Part shown: positions 41,932 to 50,076 of the stretch, in pieces | How positions within the stretch are numbered: the stretch's first letter is position 1 | Layout of the letters: each line of letters begins with the position of its first letter | Origin: Sphingorhabdus sp. | GTDB lineage: Bacteria; Pseudomonadota; Alphaproteobacteria; Sphingomonadales; Sphingomonadaceae | Assembly (NCBI GenBank): GCA_015478735.1 | Contig: JADMKQ010000007.1 | Location: 1 to 50,076, forward strand | Length of the DNA stretch: 50,076 nt | Direction of reading: 5' to 3' | Notes under the pieces: generated by a model | Told to the model about the DNA's origin: nothing | Database searches by the model: none | What the model saw: the letters and a program-made list of their open reading frames with translations, nothing else | Made by a program: the position numbers and the translations under genes

Positions 41932-42888
41932 TTATGCAAGCTTTCTGACCCGCTCTTCTATCGCGTCCCAGATCATGCCTGATGTATCGGTGCCGTTAAA
42001 CTTGTCGATCGCCACAATGCCGGTTGGCGATGTCACGTTGATTTCGGTCAGCCATTTCCCGCCGATTACATCAATGCCCACGAAAAGCAGGCCCAGCCGT
42101 TTAAGGTCTGGCCCCATCGCCGCGCAGATTTCCTCTTCGCGCTCGGTCAGCACCGCCGCTTCGGCATAGCCGCCTTGCGCCAGGTTGGAACGGAACTCCC
42201 CTTTCCCCGGCTTGCGGTTGATCGCACCGGCAACCACTCCGTCAACCAACACGATGCGCTTGTCACCGTCCTGCACTTCGGGAAGGAACGGCTGGATCAT
42301 GTGCGGCTCTGGCCATGTCTGGTTAAATAGCTCGATTAAGGCGCTCAAATTGCTGCCATCTTCGGAGACAAGGAAAATAGCCTTGCCGCCATTGCCGTGC
42401 AGCGGCTTCACCACAATCGCGCCATGCTCTGCCTGAAAGTCACGGATTTCATCAATGTTCCGTGTAACCAAAGTCGGCGGCATGAATTGCGCGTAATCCA
42501 GCACATAGACTTTCTCTGGAGCGTTGCGAACCGATGCCGGATTGTTGACGACCAAAGTTTCGTGCTCGATACGTTCAAGCAAATGCGTCGCGGTGATATA
42601 ACCGACATCGAACGGCGGGTCCTGACGCATGAGAACAACATCAATATCGCTGCCCAGATCGATCCGGACCAGCTCGCCAAATTCAAAATGATCCCCCTCG
42701 ACCTGCTGCACTTCGACCGGATGAGCAAGGGTGATGAGGCGGCCACCAACATACGTGAGGTCTTTTACATCATAATGATAAAGCCGGTGCCCGCGCTTCT
42801 GCGCCGCAATCATCAAGGCAAAACTGCTGTCCCCTGCGATCTTCACAGTTTCCATCGGGTCCATTTGCACGGCGATTCTCAAACTCAT
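41932..42888 (-). CDS. gshB: Glutathione synthetase
   Basis: A 318-residue ATP-grasp enzyme of normal length that joins gamma-glutamylcysteine and glycine. Visible signatures are LRIAVQMDPMETVKIAGDSSFALM at the N-terminus, DPPFDVGYITATHLLE, GAIVVKPLHGNGGKAIFLV (ATP-grasp glycine loop) and LLFVGIDVIGGKWLTEINVTSPTGI at the metal site. It is on the same strand as yraN and rsmI but 79 bases downstream of yraN. Confidence 0.97.
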   Translation of the reverse strand: MSLRIAVQMDPMETVKIAGDSSFALMIAAQKRGHRLYHYDVKDLTYVGGRLITLAHPVEVQQVEGDHFEFGELVRIDLGSDIDVVLMRQDPPFDVGYITATHLLERIEHETLVVNNPASVRNAPEKVYVLDYAQFMPPTLVTRNIDEIRDFQAEHGAIVVKPLHGNGGKAIFLVSEDGSNLSALIELFNQTWPEPHMIQPFLPEVQDGDKRIVLVDGVVAGAINRKPGKGEFRSNLAQGGYAEAAVLTEREEEICAAMGPDLKRLGLLFVGIDVIGGKWLTEINVTSPTGIVAIDKFNGTDTSGMIWDAIEERVRKLA

Positions 42889-42967
42889 AACCTATCATCC
42901 CTTGAATATGGCGGTCACATACCCGTTAGTGTTTCCACGCCAGGAGCTAACGGATTGATTGGCAGGG

Positions 42968-43321
42968 TTAAAACCCGTGCCAGACATTGGTTAAATGGGT
43001 CGGCAAGCGGCGCGGTGCAACCAAAATCACATCGATCCGGGCATCTTCCCCATTCTTGCAATATTCCGGATAGAGGATTTCCACCGCCGCCGCGACCCGT
43101 TTCAGCCGGTGCTGATCTATAGCCAGTTCCAGATCCTCTATCTTCGTTCGTGCTTTTACCTCTACAAAAGCAACCAGTCCGCCCCGTTTCGCGATCAAAT
43201 CCACCTCGCCTCGCGGAGTGCGGACACGTTGGGCCAAAATGCTCCAGCCATGCAAACGAAGCCAACCCGCAGCAATACTTTCTGCGCGCCTGCCCTGTTG
43301 TTCAGCACGCGCTCGCTTCAT
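42968..43321 (-). CDS. yraN: YraN/UPF0102 family nuclease-like protein
   Basis: A 117-residue protein with the family pattern QQGRRAESIAAGWLRLHGWSILAQRVRTPRGEVDLIAKRGGLVAFVEVKARTK, including the GEVDLI..VFVEVK core of the restriction-endonuclease fold. Function is not established; a Holliday-junction or DNA-end role has been suggested. The start overlaps the rsmI stop by one base (TAATG), and the two genes are widely linked. Confidence 0.92.
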   Translation of the reverse strand: MKRARAEQQGRRAESIAAGWLRLHGWSILAQRVRTPRGEVDLIAKRGGLVAFVEVKARTKIEDLELAIDQHRLKRVAAAVEILYPEYCKNGEDARIDVILVAPRRLPTHLTNVWHGF

Positions 43322-44163
43322 TAGTGGCCTTCCGTTTTCCAGCGGTTTGCCAGCTCGTAGAGCGCCTTCCTGTCGGCACCATATATGCGCGAAACCTCCC
43401 CGGCAGCTTTGGCCGCCGGAAGCCGCTGCAACGCTTCGCGAAGCGCTTCCTCTATATCTGTCTCACTTGTCGGTTCTGCTGCACCGGGCGGGCCAACCAC
43501 GACGACAATCTCCCCCTTCGGCTTTTCATCGGCATAGCGGTCGGCCAGCTCTTTCAGGCTGCCGGTGACCGTTTCTTCAAATTTCTTGGTGATCTCGCGG
43601 ATCACGGCCGCAGGACGATCTCCCAACTGGTCCAGCGCGTCCGCCAGCATCGCGCCTAGACGGGAACCATTTTCATAGAAAATCAGCGTTGCCTTGATCG
43701 GCTTCAACTCGGCCAAAGCCTCTCCCCGCGCTTTGCTTTTGCTCGGCAAGAACCCTTCGAACAAAAACCGGTCGCTGGGCAATCCGGATAAGGTCATCGC
43801 GGCAATGACAGCGCTTGGACCCGGCACGGTTGTGACATAAGCCCCCTGTGCCCGTGCGTCCCGAACCAGCTTGTAACCGGGGTCAGAGATGAGCGGTGTC
43901 CCCGCGTCGCTGACCAGTGCGACAATTTTGCATCTTAATGACGCTAAAATCTCTTGCCGTTCCTGCTCCCCCTTATGGTCATTATAGACGACCATCTTGC
44001 CCTTTTTACCGATATGATTCAGAAGCTTGCCGGTAACTCTTGAATCTTCCACTAAAATAATATCCGCAATGCCAAGGATTTCTATGGCCCGGCGGGATAA
44101 ATCTCCGAGGTTGCCGATTGGCGTAGCCACGATATACAGACCATGTTCAATGGGAGCAGACAT
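43321..44163 (-). CDS. rsmI: RsmI, 16S rRNA C1402 2'-O-methyltransferase
   Basis: A 280-residue SAM-dependent tetrapyrrole-methylase-fold enzyme that methylates C1402 of 16S rRNA. Signatures: LYIVATPIGNLGDLSRRAIEIL, VALVSDAGTPLISDPGYKLVR, PGPSAVIAAMTLSGLPSDRFLFEGFLPSK and IFYENGSRLGAMLADALDQLGDRPAAVIREITKKFEE. I use ATG 44163 (MSAP); ATG 44175 four codons earlier is equally possible, as neither has a strong ribosome site. It is divergent from the LppC-like gene, whose start is 1 base away. Confidence 0.95.
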   Translation of the reverse strand: MSAPIEHGLYIVATPIGNLGDLSRRAIEILGIADIILVEDSRVTGKLLNHIGKKGKMVVYNDHKGEQERQEILASLRCKIVALVSDAGTPLISDPGYKLVRDARAQGAYVTTVPGPSAVIAAMTLSGLPSDRFLFEGFLPSKSKARGEALAELKPIKATLIFYENGSRLGAMLADALDQLGDRPAAVIREITKKFEETVTGSLKELADRYADEKPKGEIVVVVGPPGAAEPTSETDIEEALREALQRLPAAKAAGEVSRIYGADRKALYELANRWKTEGH

Positions 44164-44164
44164 A

Positions 44165-45406
44165 ATGAATGCCATGACAGATAAATCGCATGTAGGACAG
44201 GATGAAAAATCATTCCTTCAGGCAAGTTTTGCACCCCCGCAAAACGCCGCAGCAAATGGCCGCCGTAGCTTGTTGAAATATGCCGGCCTCGCTTCCGTCA
44301 TATTTCTGGCGGGTTGCGGAACAATCATGCCGCGCGGAACAGAGCCGCCGCCTGCGCCAACACCTGCGCCGCCGCCGGTAACAGGTGACCTGCCCAGCGA
44401 TGAAAATCATCACCGGATTGCCTTGCTGGTCCCCCTGTCCGGTAAAAATGCCGGAATCGGCCAGTCTCTGGCTAATGCTACCACGATGGCGCTGCTCGAT
44501 ACCAAGGCCCAGAACATCCGTATGACCAGCTATGATACTTCCAAAGGTATTACTGCGGCTGCAACCAAAGCGATTGCGGATGGCAATAAGCTTATCATCG
44601 GCCCCCTGCTCAGCGACAATGTCGTTGCGACAGCGAATATCGCCCGGCCAGCCGGTGTGCCGATCCTTAGCTTTTCCAACGACGCCGGTGTTGCCGGAAA
44701 TAATGTCTTTCTGCTCGGCCATATCCCCGCCCAATCAATCGAACGTGTAGTCACCTATGCCAAATCAAAAGGCATGAAGCGTTTTGCGGCTCTGGTGCCC
44801 AATGGCGTTTATGGTCAGCGCGCATCCTCTACCTTACTGAGTTCGGTAAAGGATGGCGGTGGTACTGTTGTTTCGATTCAGACATTCAACCGCGATTCCG
44901 CATCCGTCGAAGCGGCTACGAAGAAACTTTCCCAAAACGGTGACTTTGACGCTGTGTTGCTGGCAGATAATGGCACGATGGCGATCCAGGCCGCACCTTA
45001 TATCCGCCAAAATGCCAGCGATACTGCCAAGATATTGGGAACTGACCTCTGGAACACCAGCAGCGAACTTGCCGGAGCACCGGCCTTGCGCGGTGCATGG
45101 TTTGCCAGTGTTTCAGACGGCCTATACGGGCAATATGCCACCAAATATCGCGCTCGTTATGGCCGTGCGCCTTTCCGGCTTTCCAGCCTGGGATATGATT
45201 CGGTTCTGCTGACCGTCAAAGTGGCGCAAAACTGGAAAGTGGGCACAGCGTTTCCGATCAATCAACTAACTGATCCCGGCGGATTTATCGGCCTGGACGG
45301 CGTATTCCGTTTCCGCCGCGACGGCATCTCTGAACGGGCGCTGGAAGTGCAGGAAATCAAGAATGGCAGCTTTAGCGTTATAGACCCTGCGCCCAAGGGT
45401 TTCTAA
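44165..45406 (+). CDS. LppC/LpoA-like penicillin-binding protein activator lipoprotein
   Basis: A 413-residue envelope lipoprotein with a type I periplasmic-binding-protein fold (HRIALLVPLSGKNAGIGQSLANATTMALLD; later GVPILSFSNDAGVAGNNVFLLG). The start ATG 44165 has GGGAG upstream; the ORF-track start at 44027 lies inside rsmI. Residues 33-51, RRSLLKYAGLASVIFLAGC, combine a twin-arginine-like pair with a lipobox (Cys51) after an unusually long 32-residue n-region. A Pro-rich linker follows. LpoA-type proteins stimulate PBP1A; that function is inferred. It is divergent from rsmI, a common gene pair. Confidence 0.82.
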   Translation: MNAMTDKSHVGQDEKSFLQASFAPPQNAAANGRRSLLKYAGLASVIFLAGCGTIMPRGTEPPPAPTPAPPPVTGDLPSDENHHRIALLVPLSGKNAGIGQSLANATTMALLDTKAQNIRMTSYDTSKGITAAATKAIADGNKLIIGPLLSDNVVATANIARPAGVPILSFSNDAGVAGNNVFLLGHIPAQSIERVVTYAKSKGMKRFAALVPNGVYGQRASSTLLSSVKDGGGTVVSIQTFNRDSASVEAATKKLSQNGDFDAVLLADNGTMAIQAAPYIRQNASDTAKILGTDLWNTSSELAGAPALRGAWFASVSDGLYGQYATKYRARYGRAPFRLSSLGYDSVLLTVKVAQNWKVGTAFPINQLTDPGGFIGLDGVFRFRRDGISERALEVQEIKNGSFSVIDPAPKGF

Positions 45407-45422
45407 CGGTTTGAACTTCATC

Positions 45423-45459
45423 GTCATCCCGGCTTTGACTCGATTTCAGCCGGGATGAC
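45423..45459. repeat. 12-bp perfect inverted repeat between the LppC-like gene and tal
   Basis: GTCATCCCGGCT (45423-45434) and AGCCGGGATGAC (45448-45459) form a perfect stem with a 13-base loop. It resembles the GTCATTCCCGC repeat type and lies between two convergent genes, so it may end both transcripts, although no long T-run is present. Confidence 0.7.
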
Positions 45460-45485
45460 CATGAATATAAATTGGCGATTATAGA

Positions 45486-46139
45486 TTAGCCGATCTGTTG
45501 GCCGGTATCTTTCCAGTCGGCCAAAAAGCCTTCAATGCCTTTGTCGGTCAGAACATGCTTGAACAGTCCGCGAATAACATTTGGCGGCATGGTAGCCACA
45601 TCAGCGCCGATACGAGCGGATTCCAGAACGTGGATCGGGTGGCGGATGGAAGCGACCAGAATTTCCGTATCGTAGGCATAATTGTCGTAAATCAGACGAA
45701 TATCATCAATCAGCTTCATTCCGTCAAAGCCATTATCGTCATGGCGACCGACAAAGGGTGATATGAAACTTGCGCCCGCTTTGGCGGCCAATAATGCCTG
45801 GTTGGCAGAAAAACAAAGTGTCACGTTGACCATCGTGCCTTCGCTGGTCAGCGCCTTGCAGGTTTTCAGGCCATCAATGGTGAGCGGCACTTTGATGCAG
45901 ACGTTATCCGCGATTTTGCGAAGCACTTCTGCTTCTTTCATCATTGTTTCATGGTCCAGCGCAACCACTTCCGCGGAAACAGGGCCATCGGTCAGACCGC
46001 AGATTTCTTTGGTCACTTCCATAATATCCCGGCCAGATTTTTTAATCAGTGACGGGTTGGTGGTGACGCCATCAACCATTCCGGTTGCGGCCAGATCAGC
46101 GATTTCGGCGGTGTCAGCGGTATCAACAAAAAATTTCAT
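45486..46139 (-). CDS. tal: Transaldolase, small TalC/Fsa-like type
   Basis: A 217-residue class of transaldolase (about 215-220 residues, distinct from the 316-residue TalB). [36 protein letters not shown] opens it, the Schiff-base Lys lies in [20 protein letters not shown] and [21 protein letters not shown] follows. It transfers a dihydroxyacetone unit in the non-oxidative pentose phosphate pathway; fructose-6-phosphate aldolase activity cannot be excluded by eye. GGAGTAG precedes the start. No partner genes are adjacent. Confidence 0.93.
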   Translation of the reverse strand: MKFFVDTADTAEIADLAATGMVDGVTTNPSLIKKSGRDIMEVTKEICGLTDGPVSAEVVALDHETMMKEAEVLRKIADNVCIKVPLTIDGLKTCKALTSEGTMVNVTLCFSANQALLAAKAGASFISPFVGRHDDNGFDGMKLIDDIRLIYDNYAYDTEILVASIRHPIHVLESARIGADVATMPPNVIRGLFKHVLTDKGIEGFLADWKDTGQQIG

Positions 46140-46281
46140 GGGGTTTCTACTCCGGATGCAGGTGCGTTAAATATGCTTATGGCCCGCTTACCGGTTTTTA
46201 TGGCCGGGCGAAACAGAGCATATCGAATAAATGTGCATAAAGCTGTGGATAGCTTGCGGGTTGTCCGGTGGATAAAACTGG

Positions 46282-46965
46282 TCAGCTCAAGCCAAAGACA
46301 CTGATTAAGAGCGGATCGCCCGTGGCGGACGGGTTGGCCCGGATTCTGGCTTCCTGCGCGCCGATGGAGCGGTAAATGGCCTCGCTGGTCTTGATCGTAA
46401 CGTCCTCGCTGATGTCGGCAAAATCTATATCGCTGATCTGTGACAGGGCCAGGTTGATGATTTCGTTATCGAACAAATTCAATCCCTTGCTGATCCCCGG
46501 CAACATATGCGTGACCAATGACGAGCCAAGCTCGCGCTGCAAAAGATTGGTGGCGGCGCGGTCCCCGCCTTTGATGATCGCCGCCGCATCGGCAATGCTC
46601 ATATTTCTTATGGTTTCCGCAACAATCGGCGCGGCCAATTCCGCCCCTGTTTCAGCAGCGCGGTTCACTTGTTTGAGCAAACGCTTCTGAATCGCCTCCG
46701 AGCGCAGCAGAGCCGTCGCAATATTCGTCACACGCGCACCGCCCAACCTGTCTGGAACCGCTATACGCGCTATCTGGCTGTCAAAAAACCCGTTGGCCTG
46801 CATCAATTCGGCAAAGGCATTTTGCGACGAAATAGTCAGCAGCCGCCTGACCGCTTCTGTCAAGCTAAGCTGCGGCAGGCTGGTACAGCCCGGTAATACA
46901 AATATAGCAGTTGCGACTCCAATGACTCCATTCGACAGAAAATTCCGGCGATCAATATTCTGCAT
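46282..46965 (-). CDS. DUF4197 family lipoprotein with twin-arginine-type signal
   Basis: A 227-residue protein. I start at ATG 46965 (AGGATA just upstream), 35 codons inside the ORF-track frame, which otherwise runs into priA. The N-terminus, DRRNFLSNGVIGVATAIFVLPGC, has an RRxFL Tat motif (Arg6, Arg7) and a lipobox Cys27. The rest is the helical DUF4197 body (LTEAVRRLLTISSQNAFAELMQANGFF, RIAVPDRL, RVTNIATALLRSEAIQKRL). Function of the family is unknown. It is divergent from priA. Confidence 0.85.
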   Translation of the reverse strand: MQNIDRRNFLSNGVIGVATAIFVLPGCTSLPQLSLTEAVRRLLTISSQNAFAELMQANGFFDSQIARIAVPDRLGGARVTNIATALLRSEAIQKRLLKQVNRAAETGAELAAPIVAETIRNMSIADAAAIIKGGDRAATNLLQRELGSSLVTHMLPGISKGLNLFDNEIINLALSQISDIDFADISEDVTIKTSEAIYRSIGAQEARIRANPSATGDPLLISVFGLS

Positions 46966-47054
46966 TATCCTGTTCCCAAGACCTGAAAAGCCAACTTCGA
47001 ATAGTTTGCATAGCAGTTGATGACGCAATCCCAAACCATGCTTATACGGGCGAT

Positions 47055-49232
47055 ATGAATCGTGCCACAAATCGAGTGAGAGTGCTATTACTCAATGCAG
47101 CCTTGGGGCCGCTCGATTACCGCGTGCCCGAAGGAATGAATGCAGAACTGGGTTCAATAGTAATGGCACCGCTGGGACCGCGCAAAGTCCCCGGCGTCAT
47201 TTGGGAAGCAGAAAGCTTCCCTGTGGATGAAATTGATCCCAAAAAACTCCGCAAATTACTGGAAGTACGCGACGTCCCACCACTTTCCGCACCGTTAAGA
47301 CGTTTGATAGAATGGACAGCCCATTATTATTTTGCTTCCCCCGCATCCGTCCTGCGTATGGTCCTTTCGAGCGGCGCGGCCTTTGCCGATAACCGTCCGA
47401 TCGTCGAGTATCAGTTAAATGGCAATATCCCGGACCGGATGACTCCTCAAAGGGAACAGGCGCTTGAGAAGCTTGCAGGCATCCAAGGCACGATTAGCGA
47501 ATTAGCAAATAAGGCCGATGTATCTATCGCTGTCATTAGAGGGCTAGAGAAAGCCGGAGCTCTGGATCGAAGTGAAGTTCCTTTGTTCGCGGATGCCGAT
47601 CATCCTGATCCCGACTTCGCAAAGGTTGATTTGAGCGAAGATCAAATACGGATCAGCCATGAATTAATTGGCGCCGTTCAGACTGCTTTATTCCAGCCCT
47701 ATTTATTGGATGGCGTGACGGGATCGGGTAAGACCGAGGTTTATTTTGAAGCGGTGGCAGAAGCGCTTCGTCAAAATAAACAGACATTGGTACTGCTCCC
47801 CGAAATAGCTTTGACAGAACCGTTTCTGGACCGTTTCAAGGCGCGGTTTGGCACTGAACCGGTGGCATGGCATAGCGGGCTTAAGCAATCGGATCGCAAG
47901 AAAAACTGGCGCGCACTGGCTGATGGCGATGCAAAAGTGGTCGTTGGGGCGCGTTCGGCTTTGTTTTTGCCCTATAAAAATCTTGGTTTGATCATTGTTG
48001 ATGAAGCGCATGAAGTGAGTTTCAAGCAGGAAGATGGTGTGCGCTATCATGCACGCGATGTTGCGGTGATGCGGGCATTGCATGAGAAAATACCAGTAAT
48101 TCTCGCTTCTGCGACGCCAGCGATTGAAAGTCTGCATCAGGTTGAACAAGGCAATTATAAGCTGCTCGAATTACCCGCTCGCTTTGGTGCTGCAACTTTG
48201 CCAACGATCGAAGCGCTCGACCTGACGCAGGATATTCCGGCGCGAGGGTCGTGGCTTGCGCCGACGTTGATTAATGCACTGGAGGAGAATCTGGATAAGG
48301 GGGAGCAATCATTGCTTTTCCTGAATCGGCGGGGTTTTGCCCCGCTTACTTTGTGCCGGACGTGCGGCCACCGGATCAATTGCCCTAACTGTACTGCATG
48401 GATGGTCGAACATCGTCTGACAAAACGTCTCGCCTGTCATCATTGCGGGCATGTCATGCCGCAGCCGGATAAATGTCCCGAATGCGGTGACGAGGATTCG
48501 CTTGTGGCTTGCGGGCCGGGGGTTGAGCGGATTTGTGATGAAGTCAAAATGCTTTTTCCCCAGGCGCGAACTGCTATTGTCACTTCAGATACGATCTGGT
48601 CGCCTGCCAAAGCGGGTGAGTTTGTGGAGCAGATGGAGTCAGGAATCATAGATATCGTAATTGGCACGCAGCTGGTTACCAAGGGCTATCACTTTCCCAA
48701 CCTGACTCTGGTGGGTGTTGTCGATGCCGATATTGGCCTGGAAGGCGGGGATTTGCGGGCAGCAGAGCGGAGTTTCCAACAAATTGCCCAGGTCGCTGGC
48801 CGGGCCGGGAGAGCCGAGAAGCCGGGCCATGTTTATGTGCAAACCCGCATGCCGGAAGCGCCGGTAATTCAAGCACTTATCAAGGGCGACCGTGACGGTT
48901 TTTATGCTGCCGAGACTGAAGCCCGCCGCGCGGCAGCTGCTCCGCCATTCTCAAGGCTTGCCGCGATTATCATATCGTCGGAGGATAATTCGGAAGCGAT
49001 GGAAACGGCCCGCCTGATCGGGCAGACCGCGCCAAAGGTTGAGGGCTTTGCGGTATATGGCCCTGCCCCCGCCCCTCTTGCCATGCTGCGCGGCCGCTAT
49101 CGCCACCGCTTGCTGATTCATGCGCACCGGTCAGTTGATTTACAGGATATTACGCGCGCCTGGCTGGAAAAGCTGGAATGGCCAAGAGCCGTGCGTGTCG
49201 GCGTCGATGTCGATCCCTACAGCTTTGTCTGA
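47055..49232 (+). CDS. priA: PriA, primosomal helicase
   Basis: A 725-residue replication-restart helicase. The N-terminal DNA-binding domain (VRVLLLNAALGPLDYRVPEGM) is followed by the helicase core with Walker A GVTGSGKTEVY (about residues 219-229), the Walker B box IIVDEAHE and SATPAIESLH. The zinc-binding region CRTCGHRINCPNC...CHHCGHVMPQPDKCPECG (about 435-478) and the GTQLVTKGYHFPNLTLVGVVDAD motif V follow. It reloads DnaB at stalled forks. Divergent from the DUF4197 gene with a gap of 89 bases. Confidence 0.98.
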   Translation: MNRATNRVRVLLLNAALGPLDYRVPEGMNAELGSIVMAPLGPRKVPGVIWEAESFPVDEIDPKKLRKLLEVRDVPPLSAPLRRLIEWTAHYYFASPASVLRMVLSSGAAFADNRPIVEYQLNGNIPDRMTPQREQALEKLAGIQGTISELANKADVSIAVIRGLEKAGALDRSEVPLFADADHPDPDFAKVDLSEDQIRISHELIGAVQTALFQPYLLDGVTGSGKTEVYFEAVAEALRQNKQTLVLLPEIALTEPFLDRFKARFGTEPVAWHSGLKQSDRKKNWRALADGDAKVVVGARSALFLPYKNLGLIIVDEAHEVSFKQEDGVRYHARDVAVMRALHEKIPVILASATPAIESLHQVEQGNYKLLELPARFGAATLPTIEALDLTQDIPARGSWLAPTLINALEENLDKGEQSLLFLNRRGFAPLTLCRTCGHRINCPNCTAWMVEHRLTKRLACHHCGHVMPQPDKCPECGDEDSLVACGPGVERICDEVKMLFPQARTAIVTSDTIWSPAKAGEFVEQMESGIIDIVIGTQLVTKGYHFPNLTLVGVVDADIGLEGGDLRAAERSFQQIAQVAGRAGRAEKPGHVYVQTRMPEAPVIQALIKGDRDGFYAAETEARRAAAAPPFSRLAAIIISSEDNSEAMETARLIGQTAPKVEGFAVYGPAPAPLAMLRGRYRHRLLIHAHRSVDLQDITRAWLEKLEWPRAVRVGVDVDPYSFV

Positions 49233-49347
49233 TCGATGAAAAACAGAGGCCCATGCGCTCCACGCTTGATAGTGAGTGGAATCTAATGGTAGCTCTCCCC
49301 CGAGGCTTCGTATCTTGTGCGAAGCGTGTAATATTGAAGGCTCACGA

Positions 49348-50076
49348 ATGAACCGCATCCTTGCTATTCTTGTTCTCGCCGCCACCGCCCTTTTAGCAGG
49401 TCCGGCACAGGCAGATCCGGCCGATATTTCCGCCGCCAGCCGTTCGGTTGTCCGCGTGGTTCTGGCCGCGACAGATGGCGATCAGGTCGCTTTTGTCGGC
49501 CATGGCAGCGGTTTTGCGGTTGCGCCTGACAAGATTGTAACCAACGCCCATGTCGTTGAAATCGCGCGGCAGGAAAAAACGGTTGTTATTGGCATTGTGC
49601 CCTCTCAAGGCTCAACCAGCTATGGCGGACGGATCATTGCTTATTCGCCGGGCAATGATCTGGCGCTGATCCAGATCGAGGATGGCGGGCGATTGCCGCC
49701 CATGACGGTTTTCAGCGGGCCGATAGAAGATGGCGCGGAAGTTCTGGCAGTTGGCTATCCCGGCTCTGTTGACCGCGCGCAGGGACTTAACCTTGACGAT
49801 CTCATCACCCCGATGTCACCTGTGAAAACACGCGGCTCTGTATCGGGCGGGCGCTCCACTAAACAGTTTGATACGATATTGCACACCGCGCCCATTGCCA
49901 CCGGAAATAGCGGCGGTCCGCTAATCGACAATTGCGGCCGGATATTGGGTGCGAACAGCTTTGGGTCCATTTCGGATGGCAATGATGCAGAGTTCGGCTT
50001 TGCTGTATCCAGCCGCGAGATACTGTCTTTCCTTCGCAAAGCAGGGGTCAAACCATCATTAACCGCCACCCCTTGC
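49348..50076 (+). CDS. Trypsin-like serine protease with signal peptide (partial at right edge)
   Basis: A secreted, DegP-like chymotrypsin-fold protease; 243 codons are visible and the frame continues past the window. A Sec signal peptide (MNRILAILVLAATALLAGPAQA) comes first. The catalytic triad is visible as TNAHVV (His), NDLALIQIE (Asp) and GNSGGPLI (Ser). No PDZ domain is seen in the visible part. The ORF is absent from the track because it has no stop here. Its substrate is unknown. It follows priA by 115 bases. Confidence 0.9.
   Translation, partial: MNRILAILVLAATALLAGPAQADPADISAASRSVVRVVLAATDGDQVAFVGHGSGFAVAPDKIVTNAHVVEIARQEKTVVIGIVPSQGSTSYGGRIIAYSPGNDLALIQIEDGGRLPPMTVFSGPIEDGAEVLAVGYPGSVDRAQGLNLDDLITPMSPVKTRGSVSGGRSTKQFDTILHTAPIATGNSGGPLIDNCGRILGANSFGSISDGNDAEFGFAVSSREILSFLRKAGVKPSLTATPC

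Noticed and set aside
1-50076. Search for tRNA, rRNA, CRISPR arrays, IS elements, prophage genes and integration sites
   Set aside because: None seen by eye. No transposase, phage structural gene, direct-repeat array or tRNA cloverleaf was recognised; the Xer gene is a core recombinase, not an integrase.

Overview
The window looks like chromosomal DNA of a flagellated alphaproteobacterium, most probably a sphingomonad (order Sphingomonadales). The clues are the housekeeping gene order (hrcA-grpE divergent from rph-rdgB-hemW, dnaK-dnaJ nearby, gshB-yraN-rsmI), short flagellar proteins, intergenic 'GTCATTCCCGC..GCGGGAATGAC'-type repeats and moderate GC content. No phage, IS element, CRISPR array, tRNA or rRNA gene was seen. 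The taxonomic call is inference from gene content only.

Positions 1-25,700 are one large flagellar locus. A leftward operon runs from a sigma-54-type activator (FlbD-like) through fliE-F-G-H-I-J into fliK, which leaves the window. Divergent from it is a short flagellin gene with its own terminator. A second leftward operon carries a flagellar lytic transglycosylase, flhA and the sigma factor fliA. Next come flgN, the anti-sigma factor flgM and flgA, then a second, unusual MotA/MotB-like pair. Divergent from that pair is a rightward operon flgB-C-D-E-F-G-H-I-J-K-L followed by the canonical motA-motB. Together these cover the MS-ring, rod, P/L rings, hook, cap-proximal junctions, export ATPase, stators and the sigma-28/FlgM checkpoint.

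Regulatory DNA is unusually legible. Four strong sigma-54 promoters (pattern TGGCAYG-N4-YTGC) precede the activator operon, the transglycosylase-flhA-fliA operon, flgA and flgB. Two distinct families of 16-bp palindromes occur. Three TGTCGG-N4-CCGACA-like sites sit upstream of the activator. Three pairs of CGGCAA-N4-TTGCCG-like sites lie before flgB, inside the transglycosylase gene and inside fliJ. A sigma-28-like promoter precedes flagellin. This suggests a FliA/sigma-54 cascade with two operator classes.

Positions 25,700-50,076 are mostly core metabolism and quality control: a GGDEF protein without an inhibitory site, a small unrecognised ORF, dnaJ and dnaK (with a heat-shock promoter), a periplasmic copper chaperone, a HEXXH-motif protein, a MATE exporter, a glycine-zipper lipoprotein and a GntP permease. 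These are followed by grpE and hrcA, rph, rdgB, hemW, a Xer recombinase, a DedA protein, gshB, yraN, rsmI and a LppC-like lipoprotein. The right end holds a small transaldolase, a DUF4197 lipoprotein, priA and a serine protease cut by the window edge.
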